Origin: Poteriospumella lacustris
Lineage: Eukaryota; Sar; Chrysophyceae; Chromulinales; Dinobryaceae
DNA length: 64,000 bases
Assembly (NCBI GenBank): GCA_008000375.1
Contig: SMOI01000087.1
Coordinates: 7,682-71,681, forward strand
Direction of reading: 5' to 3'
A model generated the notes under the pieces. The model was not told the DNA's origin and ran no database searches. It saw only the letters and a program-made list of their open reading frames with translations. The translations under genes were made by a program, and so were the position numbers. Below are positions 48,001 to 55,945 of the stretch, piece by piece; within the stretch, counting starts at the first letter, position 1, and the number at the start of each line of letters is the position of its first letter.

Positions 48001-50566
48001 GACCGACCACGAGGCCTTCGAAGTCGTCGAAACGGCCGAACTGGCCTGCGAAGCTGTGACGGACAGCGACTTCTCCGCCTTCACACCGGTGCCTCCCGCT
48101 GAAGCGACGGCAGATGTGGCAGAGGTGGCTGTGGAGGAAGCGGCGGTCGTCGCAGCGCCGGTGGTCGTCCACATCATCGCCCCGCCTCAAATGGCGCCGG
48201 TGATTCTCCCGACGACGGCCGTTGTCGCCGCAACTGCGGAGTCTGTTGTAGCGGCGACGGGCACCTCCGTCGCCTCGGAGCCTCAATCGCCGGATGAAAC
48301 CGATGTCGTCTCTGCGGCGACCACCGTCGAAGCCGTCGCAGAGGAAGCCGGTTTCCACGAGTTCGAAGAGGCGCCAGTGGAAGAGATCCCCGCCGACGAT
48401 GACCACGCGACCGATGCGGCGGTGGTCGCTGAAGCCACGGCGGTACCGGCCGACTGGGACGAAGCGGACCACGCGGAGGCGACCGCCACGTTCACGATGC
48501 CATCGGAGGTGGCCACCGCTGCAGCGGTGGCAGCGGCGTCGGTGGCGGCCTCGTCGGTGCCGACGGTTGCTGCTGCGATGGCGATGGACACTCGCAGCAG
48601 CCGCAGCAGCAGTGGTAGTGCCGCGACGACGACCACGGGCATGACGGCGATCTCGATGCCGGCGACGGCTGCCGCGGCGACCAACGCAGCGGCGGTGTCC
48701 TCGTCGGCCCCGTTGTACCTGGTACCGTCGACGTCGGCGGCGACCAGCGACAGCAGCAACGCCACGTCCTTCGACCGCAACCACCCGCCGCATTACGAGT
48801 CCCTCGAGCACATGCCCACCATCACCATCGAGGCCTCGTCCGTCTTCGTCGACCCGCCCGTCGCAGCCGCTGCGCAAGGCCACGGCGCTGCCGACTCGCC
48901 ACTGTCGTCGGCGTCGTCCAATTCGTCGGCGCCACTCTCCGGTGCACACGGCAGCCTTCATCGTCGTCAACAACTGTCGTATCGCGTTGAGGCGCAGCGC
49001 AACGGCAAGTTGCGCGCCATCGTGTCCCTGAAGCAGCCGCATCTGAAGCGCTCGGAGCCCTCGCCGCAGGGCAACCGCCCTGACGAGATCATTCTCGGCG
49101 ACTGCGCCACCGACGCGATCGCGCGCGACCTGTGCGAGTGCTACGCGCCTCCCGTTTGGATGAGCAAACAGACGGTCGGCCAGGGCAACGTGTGTACCTT
49201 GTGTCAGGTGTCGTTCTCGATGTTCTCCCAGCCGCACCACTGCCGCAACTGCGGCTACTTGATCTGCGGCCAGTGCTCGGACAAGATCTGGCCGGGCAGC
49301 ATGTTGCCCGAGACGTTCCATGACGACGAGGCGCACAAAATGGTCCGCGTGTGTCACGCCTGCCACTGTCTGGCGGATTTGTTTGTCGTGGCGCTGTGTC
49401 AGGGCGACTACCAAACGGTGCGCGCCTTGTACGCCTCCGGCAACATCAACTTGCACCAACCGTACGCGGTGTACACCCACCACGCATACCCCGTCCACTA
49501 CGCGGTGCTGGGTGGCAACTTGGACATTCTCCGCTGGCTGATGGACGTGAAGCGATGCAGCTCGGTGAATGTGACGCAGAAGCAGCCCCTCGCGACGCAA
49601 ACGGGCTGGACGTTGCTGGGCCTGGCGGCGTACTGCGGACACGTGAACATGATCCAGTATCTGGTGCAGCAGAAGCGCTGCAGCGTGACCGAGATCAAGG
49701 ACGTCGTCACCTTGCAACGCGCGATGCACGCGCTGCTGAGGCTGCCCGGGCCCCTGCCGGAGTTCAACGCGGCGAACAAGGCGATTCCGCAGTCGACGGT
49801 GACGGTGCAGGCCTTGCAGGACGAACTGTTGCGCATGGTGACCCTGCATCGTCCGCGCAGCAACGCCGCCAATGCTGCGCCGAGCAACACCGTCGCACAT
49901 GCCGCGGTGGCGTCTGCAGCTCGCCACGAGTTGGAAGGCGCCGCGATCGCGGAGGCGTTGGACGCGCCGCCGATGTCGTCCAGCGGCCACGCCGTCTACG
50001 GCACCGCCATCCACAACAACAACAGCTACATCCCGTCCGCCACCGCGCAGGAGGCTCCAATCATTGTCTCCAGTCGCATCGAAGCCGCCCCGGTGCAGAT
50101 CAACGCCCTGGGCATCCTCACGCAGACGACGACGACGCCGAACATGTTCTCGAAGGCCACGCTCACGCGACCGTTGCCCAAGAATCGCTTCCTCTGTCCG
50201 CAGGCCGTCTTCCGCGTGCAAGAGTTCCTCGAGTTGCAGCGGCGCTCGATGTTCTACACGCTGCCGCCATCGCTGAACCACAACGGCACCTTGGCGGCGC
50301 CTGCTGCCATGCCCACGGCGTCCGCCACGTCGACGGTGCGTGCGAGTGGGTCGAACAGCGACGTGGTCGCTCTCGCCTCGCTGGTCAACAGCGCGGCCAT
50401 GAACACTGCGTTGGCTTCACCGGTGCAACCCGCCGCCGCGGCCGTCGCCACAGCGTCAGCGACCCCTGCGGGTGGTGGCAGCGAGCACAGCAGCCACCGC
50501 AGCGGACGGAACTCCGCACCGAGCTCGGCCCGCCAAACTCCCCACGGCCATCACGCGCGTCGATAA
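45008..50566 (+). CDS. giant low-complexity protein with UBA, FYVE and ankyrin domains
   Basis: 1852 residues from ATG at 45008, no intron. Domain order: a UBA-like domain at about 172-215 (IQLADMGFPAQHCRIALKEC) that should bind ubiquitin; some 1100 residues of Pro/Ala/Gln, then Val/Glu/Ala-rich low-complexity sequence with a Thr run near 710; a FYVE zinc finger at about 1385-1465 (CTLCQVSFSMFSQPHHCRNCG, with eight zinc-binding Cys/His and a basic HHCR patch for PI3P); and ankyrin-type repeats to about 1570 (AYPVHYAVLGGNLDILRWLM, GWTLLGLAAYCGHVNMIQYLV). A Ser/Ala-rich tail follows. FYVE binds PI3P on endosomes; with a UBA this suggests endosomal sorting of ubiquitinated cargo, which is inference. 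FYVE-ankyrin combinations are common in oomycetes and their relatives. Codons are strongly GC-biased, producing long shadow frames. Confidence 0.85.
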   Translation: MMGSRAREHHGDSLFEDSFYNVDDGSARPSPNRPAVATTATVPAPVPVQQHQPQLISQPRPTVVTTAHAPAPAASANRHLVTAQSFESDDGSFYNIDVPIAELGSLQQRSQPSTQSQATGATDFSGGWTRNDFNTSSHNLNAAGADSRLAHSSLADLTPSEIAEIDALCGISALIQLADMGFPAQHCRIALKECDGDVSRAITFCLEHGPDEMKWLMRAEANRIAQNASEPVPVTPAAAATTEKPKKGIFQRLFKTKGADAKRSSNTSTVAATQPATGDRSSHGQQRPVSMPAGAHAPQPTHGPTAQPSHPVHHGPAPQPASHPAQHGSTAQHSHPTPVQSSHAAAAQAHAANRPVSMPVNHSHAAPPAAAAAAATGHAPPPMNPNFVDIPPSPPQSVHQHGHRLAAEESWEDFDQPIPDIMRPPPKAKTTSKNTPATSATRPHTSHQASPATNQKPAAVAAPAAVVASPAGPTVQVHLPPQLAPQSYSHPPPRRENVTPDGYGMRGYTQPAVQHSPSAAATVQATIEVPVAPVAAEPTPAVAAAQHPRVTHALLDLPSNSHYGSLMDIGEVIQQLQTRPVSSSNPTQERPVTPASPGAAKPVPPPKPPRSNHNSMRFQSTPVLTESMVMGGTEPASESAAPFASGFHFSSQQNLNNVSMDIPMIQTFGLEDHGFSFSSPSHKDGAADSPDGRHQHHHGLHNPDRVVPTTTTTTTTTTATQENAAQSETSYYGSVLFTDPLVVEAQSFQPTVEVPSVAPAEDAVAPVAVEEVSVPDETEPAIAVPTGVFVSLLGAPAASEEAAQTVEHATVEATDSQVTDLAVEEPVEVSAAVEPALEVIVVAAAEVDSVATEVPSVVDVLPPVSSEAEPAVSSIESAPAAAVEEEQPAPEVEPVAAVSTVAEVSAVVDVPVEDEPIEIVGEAHFITSSAPAVETHAPELSSADEEAFSAFIADPIAPLSHDEFFPSETAYAHVSAEAAPLGAEFEPSLSHYNFDTAATDHEAFEVVETAELACEAVTDSDFSAFTPVPPAEATADVAEVAVEEAAVVAAPVVVHIIAPPQMAPVILPTTAVVAATAESVVAATGTSVASEPQSPDETDVVSAATTVEAVAEEAGFHEFEEAPVEEIPADDDHATDAAVVAEATAVPADWDEADHAEATATFTMPSEVATAAAVAAASVAASSVPTVAAAMAMDTRSSRSSSGSAATTTTGMTAISMPATAAAATNAAAVSSSAPLYLVPSTSAATSDSSNATSFDRNHPPHYESLEHMPTITIEASSVFVDPPVAAAAQGHGAADSPLSSASSNSSAPLSGAHGSLHRRQQLSYRVEAQRNGKLRAIVSLKQPHLKRSEPSPQGNRPDEIILGDCATDAIARDLCECYAPPVWMSKQTVGQGNVCTLCQVSFSMFSQPHHCRNCGYLICGQCSDKIWPGSMLPETFHDDEAHKMVRVCHACHCLADLFVVALCQGDYQTVRALYASGNINLHQPYAVYTHHAYPVHYAVLGGNLDILRWLMDVKRCSSVNVTQKQPLATQTGWTLLGLAAYCGHVNMIQYLVQQKRCSVTEIKDVVTLQRAMHALLRLPGPLPEFNAANKAIPQSTVTVQALQDELLRMVTLHRPRSNAANAAPSNTVAHAAVASAARHELEGAAIAEALDAPPMSSSGHAVYGTAIHNNNSYIPSATAQEAPIIVSSRIEAAPVQINALGILTQTTTTPNMFSKATLTRPLPKNRFLCPQAVFRVQEFLELQRRSMFYTLPPSLNHNGTLAAPAAMPTASATSTVRASGSNSDVVALASLVNSAAMNTALASPVQPAAAAVATASATPAGGGSEHSSHRSGRNSAPSSARQTPHGHHARR

Positions 50567-50645
50567 AACTCATCGCCCTGTGTCAATCGCCTGCACAGCC
50601 ACGCCCCCGCATACGATTCGTTCCCGCTTTTCTTTTGTTTTCCCT

Positions 50646-50682
50646 CTTGTGTCGCGTTGTGTCGCGTTGTGTCGTGTGTTCG
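50646..50682 (+). repeat. TTGTGTCGCG short tandem repeat
   Basis: Two exact and one partial 10-bp copies in the 3' flank of the FYVE gene. Confidence 0.8.
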
Positions 50683-50846
50683 TTGTTTTCTTTTGCTTCG
50701 ATTGGTTTCGGTCTGGCTTCGGAGTGCGGATGACTCCGCCTCCTTTCACATCACTCTCTCGCTTGTTTTCGGCTCCTGGTCTGCGGTGTGCTGTGCGTTC
50801 GTGGTTCAACGGCGATGCCGCTGGACTCGCCGCCCTGTCCCCGCAA

Positions 50847-50858
50847 CCCCCCCCCCCC
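50847..50858 (+). repeat. poly-C tract
   Basis: Twelve consecutive C; may be length-variable or a sequencing-error site. Confidence 0.85.
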
Positions 50859-51446
50859 ACATCATTTTGACTATCTCGGATCGTCGCCGTGAGATTTTGC
50901 CTCTTTTCCAAGGTTCGACGAGGGCATACGATGACGGGGCTCATTTTCTTTTTATGTATTTCTCACCGATATATATGTGCGTCTCTCGCGATTGATTTCC
51001 AGTGTTTTTGGCGGTGGATGCCCTCTGATGAGCGACCGTTTCGTGCGACCCTCTCTCCCCGCTCGACCGGGTGTGCCACACGGCGTGCTCCGGTAGAGTA
51101 ACGATTAGTAATGACCAAATCAAATCCCAACTCCCTTCCTCCGCGTATTGTCTGCAGCAAGGGCTTCGAATGAGTAACAGTCGATACAGATATGCAGTCC
51201 ATGCCGGAGCTGGTTAGGGCGGGAATGAGGGAGGAGGGCGGCGGAGGCGAAACGCCACATGGGCTGCATGATGACGGCGACGACTCCTGCTCCCACATGG
51301 CCAGCAGACGAGCCGACTTTGGACCTGAGAAGGTCACGAAAGCGAATAGAACTCACATCAGAAATCCAACACGAATGAGCTGAAGCAATTATTCAGATGA
51401 AAATTAAATCGGGGACACATATTTACGGTTGAAGAGACGGACAAAG

Positions 51447-52637
51447 ATGCCAGGACTAAGCTTTTTGTTCAAAAAGCGATTCCATCCCTCGCGAATGGAC
51501 AACCAGAAGAGAGTTTTCATCACGGAGGAGAACCAAAAGAAGGAATCAGAGAAGGAAAAGGAGCTTGCCGTGCTTGTAGCGAAGGAAAGAGAGCTTCAGA
51601 TGTATGAAGGGCTCGGGAAGGGACCTGAGCTGGATCCTAGAAATGCAAGTCTAAAGTTCATGTACCATGCACCTGCTGCTGCGAAGGGAAAAAAGGACAA
51701 TCAAGCGAAGGTCGATATTGCCGCGAAGGAAGAGATCCCTCTTTTAGATTCAAATGGAGATGATGAGCATGTCCGAGCGTTCCGAGCGAAGTTTTTGGGA
51801 TCATCGAACCACAGTGGCTTAGATCAGCTCGCAGATGACGAGGAACCAGTGATTGGCCCCGCGCTGCCGCCCCTGCTATCGGATAATGATGGTGCAGACA
51901 GCGATGATAGTGGAGACCTCGAAAAAGAACTTCAACCGCCACAGTTCGCTGCTCAATCTACGTTGGAAAGAGCAATTGGCAAGAAGCAACGCGCGGTCGT
52001 GTCCGCAGAGGAACAGGGAGAGAGACACCCTGCGCTTAAGAATGCTCCCGTTGATGGGGCGTATGCGCAGCAAACAGCGGTTCGCCACAAGCCATTTAAT
52101 GCAGTCATTCGGAATGTCCGTTGCCTACGGTGTGGCGAATGGGGCCACTACAGTGGCGACAGAGAGTGCTTGCTAAGAGATCATAACCCATTGGACTATG
52201 AGCGACTCATGCGAGAAGATCCTATGGCGCATAGTCTTGCGCAAGGCCCCGTCACTCAGCCCTCCAGTCGACTCTCTGAAGGAGGATTTCGATCGAAAGA
52301 GATATCAGCTCAAACAGCACGGCAGTACTTTCGCGACAATGAAGATGCCGATTACGAAAGCAGTGATCCCGAGGGAGAGTTTTTGCGTACTTTAACTCGC
52401 CGCGAAAAGAAATTGCTGCTTCGGAGATTGCAGGGCCTTGATCGTGAAGGGCACCGCAGCAGCCATACCGATAGCTCCGACTCTGAGAGCAGCAGCAGCA
52501 GTAGCAGCAGCAGTAGTTCAAGTAGCTCCTCAGATGGAAGCGACCAAAAGAACCATGAAATGCGCCGGAGTTCTCGAGGAAAGAGGAAGCACTCAAGTCA
52601 CCGTCGTTCCAAAGCTAAAAAGAAGCGACGGAAATAG
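51447..52637 (+). CDS. CIR1-like protein (Cir_N domain, zinc knuckle, Ser-rich tail)
   Basis: 396 residues from ATG at 51447. The N-terminal 50 residues are a Cir_N domain: GLSFLFKKRFHPSRMDNQKRV, then a charged coiled helix (EENQKKESEKEKELAVL). Near residues 225-250 is a CCHC-like knuckle seen in CIR1 (NVRCLRCGEWGHYSGDREC). A Ser run of about 15 (residues ~350-370) and a Lys/Arg-rich end (KAKKKRRK) look like a nuclear tail. Animal CIR1 is a corepressor of CBF1/RBPJ and is also tied to splicing; since algae lack the Notch pathway, a splicing or nuclear RNA role is more likely here. The ancestor function is not settled. Confidence 0.8.
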   Translation: MPGLSFLFKKRFHPSRMDNQKRVFITEENQKKESEKEKELAVLVAKERELQMYEGLGKGPELDPRNASLKFMYHAPAAAKGKKDNQAKVDIAAKEEIPLLDSNGDDEHVRAFRAKFLGSSNHSGLDQLADDEEPVIGPALPPLLSDNDGADSDDSGDLEKELQPPQFAAQSTLERAIGKKQRAVVSAEEQGERHPALKNAPVDGAYAQQTAVRHKPFNAVIRNVRCLRCGEWGHYSGDRECLLRDHNPLDYERLMREDPMAHSLAQGPVTQPSSRLSEGGFRSKEISAQTARQYFRDNEDADYESSDPEGEFLRTLTRREKKLLLRRLQGLDREGHRSSHTDSSDSESSSSSSSSSSSSSSSDGSDQKNHEMRRSSRGKRKHSSHRRSKAKKKRRK

Positions 52638-52955
52638 GAAGCGACGTAAGTAAGGCCTTATTGTCCTGTTATCGCTTGCACTTTAGAAAGAATGCTTCAA
52701 TATGAGCAACATGAACGAAGATCGCGTAGGTACATGTGCAGCAAGTTGTAGCACATCACTTGGTCGGTAGAATTATATCAACCAACTCCTCTTCGGCCTC
52801 ACCTAATCATTATCTGAATATCAATCCCCTTGATGGCAAAGTGGCAATTTACATTTCAACAGTTAGTTACAGGATATGGTTTGGAAATTTTTTAGTGCGC
52901 TCTGCTTTCAGGAAATCCAATATTTCCGTTTCCCGGAAAAAGCCAAGTGTAGAGT
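52638..52955. other. intergenic region before the carrier inverted repeat
   Basis: 318 bp with no gene; it lies outside the inverted repeat, so it is unique upstream sequence of carrier copy 1. Confidence 0.5.
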
Positions 52956-54121
52956 TGTCTCTACAAGATATGCTGAATCCAGGGTCAAGTTGTCCGGCCT
53001 CCGGGAATGAATGGCGGCCTTGCTTCCTCCTTCACCTTCATGTCACACCATCTTTCTCGCCACCACTATTGCTGGACGACCAAGGTTTTGCGATCTATTT
53101 CGTTCCATCACACTTCAATCTCTACAAAACCTGCAAAAATGTCTAAGCAAGAAGGACCTTCCGCTTTCGGATTTTTGATCGACTTCGCCGCCGGTGGTAT
53201 CTCCGGTGCCGTCGCCAAGACTGGTACTGCTCCCATCGAGCGTGTCAAGCTCATCATCCAGACCCAGGATGCTAACCCCAAGATCAAGTCCGGCGAGGTC
53301 CCTCGCTACACCGGCATCGTGAACTGCTTCACCCGCGTCTACCAGGAGCAGGGTCTTGCTGCTTTCTGGAGAGGAAACTTCACCAACGTGATCAGATACT
53401 TCCCTACCCAGGCCTTCAACTTCGCCTTCAAGGATCAGATCAAGGCCCTCTTCCCTAAGTACAGCGCCAAGAAGGAGTTCGGTATGTTCTTCTTGACCAA
53501 CATGGCTTCTGGTGGTTTGGCCGGTGCTGGCTCTCTGTGCATTGTCTATCCTTTGGACTATGCCCGTACCCGCTTGGCTTCCGATGTCGGATCTGGCCAG
53601 AAGTCCTTCAACGGTCTTGCTGACTGCTTGGTCAAGACTGCCCGCGGTCCTGGCGGCTTCATGGGTCTTTACAACGGTTTCGGTGTCTCCGTCATTGGTA
53701 TCATCCCTTACCGTGGTGTGTACTTCGGTATGTACGACTCCCTTGCCAGCATCAACCCTTACAAGAACGACTCTGGCCTTATCGGACTTGCCTCCAAGTT
53801 CGCCATTGCCCAGGCCACCGCCATCACTGCCGGTTATGCCTCCTATCCTTTCGACACCATCCGCCGTCGCTTGCAGATGCAATCCGAGAAGCCCAAGTCC
53901 GAGTGGTTGTACAAGGGTACCATGGACTGCTTCTACAAGATCATGAAGGAGGAGGGTACCACCGCCTTGTTCAAGGGTGCTGGAGCCAACGCTCTTCGTA
54001 CCGTCGGATCTGCCATGGTCTTGGTCCTCTACGGAGAGATCAAGAAGGCCTTCGGCTTCGAGGGTGGTGTCGGCGGTTCCGAGTAAACGCTTGGGTCCCA
54101 TTTTGTTGGTAGAGTGAGATT
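52956..54121 (+). repeat. left arm of carrier inverted repeat
   Basis: 1166 bp matching 54533-55708 in reverse. The only difference seen is a small indel/substitution near 53045 (the right arm has about 10 extra bases). The arm spans the whole carrier gene with ~180 bp upstream and ~35 bp after the stop. Confidence 0.9.
53139..54086 (+). CDS. mitochondrial-carrier-family ADP/ATP translocase, copy 1
   Basis: 315 residues from ATG at 53139 (MSKQEGPSAFGF). Six transmembrane helices in three repeats with the carrier signatures PIERVK, PLDYAR and PFDTIR. The gene is of ADP/ATP-carrier (AAC) type by overall layout (FAAGGISGAVAKTGTAPIERV, GNFTNVIRYFPTQAFNFAFKD, KGAGANALRTVGSAMVLVLY). It exchanges cytosolic ADP for matrix ATP at the mitochondrial inner membrane. 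The usual AAC signature RRRMMM is RRRLQM here, a change next to the substrate site region worth noting. Codons are highly optimised, as expected for an abundant protein. The protein is identical to copy 2 at 54567-55514 in opposite orientation. Upstream frames to 53007 without ATG support are not coding. Confidence 0.9.
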   Translation: MSKQEGPSAFGFLIDFAAGGISGAVAKTGTAPIERVKLIIQTQDANPKIKSGEVPRYTGIVNCFTRVYQEQGLAAFWRGNFTNVIRYFPTQAFNFAFKDQIKALFPKYSAKKEFGMFFLTNMASGGLAGAGSLCIVYPLDYARTRLASDVGSGQKSFNGLADCLVKTARGPGGFMGLYNGFGVSVIGIIPYRGVYFGMYDSLASINPYKNDSGLIGLASKFAIAQATAITAGYASYPFDTIRRRLQMQSEKPKSEWLYKGTMDCFYKIMKEEGTTALFKGAGANALRTVGSAMVLVLYGEIKKAFGFEGGVGGSE

Positions 54122-54532
54122 AAGTTAAGGGTAGTAATTATATAAATACTGCAACAATTTTGGAGTTAACCTTTGCTTCTTGTTTCCGTCTAAAGTGTCT
54201 TTCGTCAAGGGGCATTTGAAATGATTTGGAGCGCTTTTGAGGAACGTGTGAAATGAACGGAGAGCTTGTTTGAAGGTTTGTAGACGTCTGAAGTTGTAAA
54301 GTTGGTTGGCAACCTGCACGAGGTTTGCCTCACGAAGACATGCAAACGACTTTGCATGGTTTGCCAAGATCTGTTTGACAGTTCTGTCGCACTTTCTTCT
54401 GCACAAACCTCTACTGTTCGTTCGAATTTTCTTCGTCAGAAGTGTTGGCCACCTATTTTTATTTTTGAAAGACAAGATCGAAACAAGAAAAAGAAGTCTA
54501 ACTATTGCAGTAGTTAAAAGTATTACTACAAA
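54122..54532. other. spacer of the carrier palindrome
   Basis: 411 bp unique sequence between the arms. Since both carrier genes end here (convergent), it holds both 3' UTRs beyond the first ~35 bp. No gene; slightly AT-rich. Short frames look random. Confidence 0.6.
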
Positions 54533-55708
54533 ATCTCACTCTACCAACAAAATGGGACCCAAGCGTTTACTCGGAACCGCCGACACCACCCTCGAAGCCG
54601 AAGGCCTTCTTGATCTCTCCGTAGAGGACCAAGACCATGGCAGATCCGACGGTACGAAGAGCGTTGGCTCCAGCACCCTTGAACAAGGCGGTGGTACCCT
54701 CCTCCTTCATGATCTTGTAGAAGCAGTCCATGGTACCCTTGTACAACCACTCGGACTTGGGCTTCTCGGATTGCATCTGCAAGCGACGGCGGATGGTGTC
54801 GAAAGGATAGGAGGCATAACCGGCAGTGATGGCGGTGGCCTGGGCAATGGCGAACTTGGAGGCAAGTCCGATAAGGCCAGAGTCGTTCTTGTAAGGGTTG
54901 ATGCTGGCAAGGGAGTCGTACATACCGAAGTACACACCACGGTAAGGGATGATACCAATGACGGAGACACCGAAACCGTTGTAAAGACCCATGAAGCCGC
55001 CAGGACCGCGGGCAGTCTTGACCAAGCAGTCAGCAAGACCGTTGAAGGACTTCTGGCCAGATCCGACATCGGAAGCCAAGCGGGTACGGGCATAGTCCAA
55101 AGGATAGACAATGCACAGAGAGCCAGCACCGGCCAAACCACCAGAAGCCATGTTGGTCAAGAAGAACATACCGAACTCCTTCTTGGCGCTGTACTTAGGG
55201 AAGAGGGCCTTGATCTGATCCTTGAAGGCGAAGTTGAAGGCCTGGGTAGGGAAGTATCTGATCACGTTGGTGAAGTTTCCTCTCCAGAAAGCAGCAAGAC
55301 CCTGCTCCTGGTAGACGCGGGTGAAGCAGTTCACGATGCCGGTGTAGCGAGGGACCTCGCCGGACTTGATCTTGGGGTTAGCATCCTGGGTCTGGATGAT
55401 GAGCTTGACACGCTCGATGGGAGCAGTACCAGTCTTGGCGACGGCACCGGAGATACCACCGGCGGCGAAGTCGATCAAAAATCCGAAAGCGGAAGGTCCT
55501 TCTTGCTTAGACATTTTTGCAGGTTTTGTAGAGATTGAAGTGTGATGGAACGAAATAGATCGCAAAACCTTGGTCGTCCAGCAATAGTGGTGGCGAGAAA
55601 GAAGGTGGCACACCGATGTGACATGAAGGTGAAGGAGGAAGCAAGGCCGCCATTCATTCCCGGAGGCCGGACAACTTGACCCTGGATTCAGCATATCTTG
55701 TAGAGACA
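54533..55708 (-). repeat. right arm of carrier inverted repeat
   Basis: 1176 bp, reverse match of 52956-54121. Boundaries are sharp: beyond 55708 and below 54533 the sequences differ at once. Confidence 0.9.
54567..55514 (-). CDS. mitochondrial-carrier-family ADP/ATP translocase, copy 2
   Basis: 315 residues from ATG at 55514, identical to copy 1 in sense and in the overlapping other frames I could compare, so the DNA of the two coding regions is essentially the same. All family features, including RRRLQM, are as in copy 1. Its promoter beyond 55708 is not shared with copy 1 except for the ~190 bp inside the repeat, so expression could differ. The two genes converge on a 411-bp spacer, so read-through transcripts would be complementary to each other. 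It may be a real recent duplication or, less likely, an assembly artefact. Confidence 0.9.
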   Translation of the reverse strand: MSKQEGPSAFGFLIDFAAGGISGAVAKTGTAPIERVKLIIQTQDANPKIKSGEVPRYTGIVNCFTRVYQEQGLAAFWRGNFTNVIRYFPTQAFNFAFKDQIKALFPKYSAKKEFGMFFLTNMASGGLAGAGSLCIVYPLDYARTRLASDVGSGQKSFNGLADCLVKTARGPGGFMGLYNGFGVSVIGIIPYRGVYFGMYDSLASINPYKNDSGLIGLASKFAIAQATAITAGYASYPFDTIRRRLQMQSEKPKSEWLYKGTMDCFYKIMKEEGTTALFKGAGANALRTVGSAMVLVLYGEIKKAFGFEGGVGGSE

Positions 55709-55945
55709 TGACGGTACCCAGCAGTTTAACGGAATTCCGGATTAGTCTAACAAATAACGGGACAAACGGAAATCTATCCTAAGACGACGCAAACTACCAA
55801 CTGCACTCCTTGCTGAAGATCGAAGTGGTTGGCAATCATTATGTCTTGAATCCAAGCAGCTGCAATCATATTTCGGACCTCAAAACGCACCCAGTACAAT
55901 CGTTTTTTGTTGCGCTTGGCCGCTTTGGTGACGTGGACTCCAACA

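Larger units (their letters stand above)
50567..51446. other. intergenic region with T-rich 3' flank and poly-C tract
   Basis: The first ~450 bp is T-rich and A-poor, like a 3' UTR of the FYVE gene. It contains a 10-bp tandem (TTGTGTCGCG, about three copies at 50646-50682) and a run of 12 C at 50847-50858. The right part should hold the promoter of the CIR1-like gene. Confidence 0.55.

Noticed and set aside
47831-50281. 816-codon antisense frame under the FYVE gene, and similar long frames in its other reading frames
   Set aside because: Arg/His/Gly-rich shadow of GC-biased codons; the sense frame holds the UBA, FYVE and ankyrin domains.
52736-53146. 136-codon frame leading into carrier copy 1
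   Set aside because: It is out of frame with the carrier, has no domain, and crosses the repeat boundary where copy 2 lacks the equivalent sequence.
53115-54101. A 328-codon open frame antisense to carrier copy 1, repeated antisense to copy 2 (54553-55538)
   Set aside because: It is the mirror of highly biased carrier codons (few A-ending codons means few antisense stops). Its identity in both copies follows from identical DNA, not from selection on a protein.
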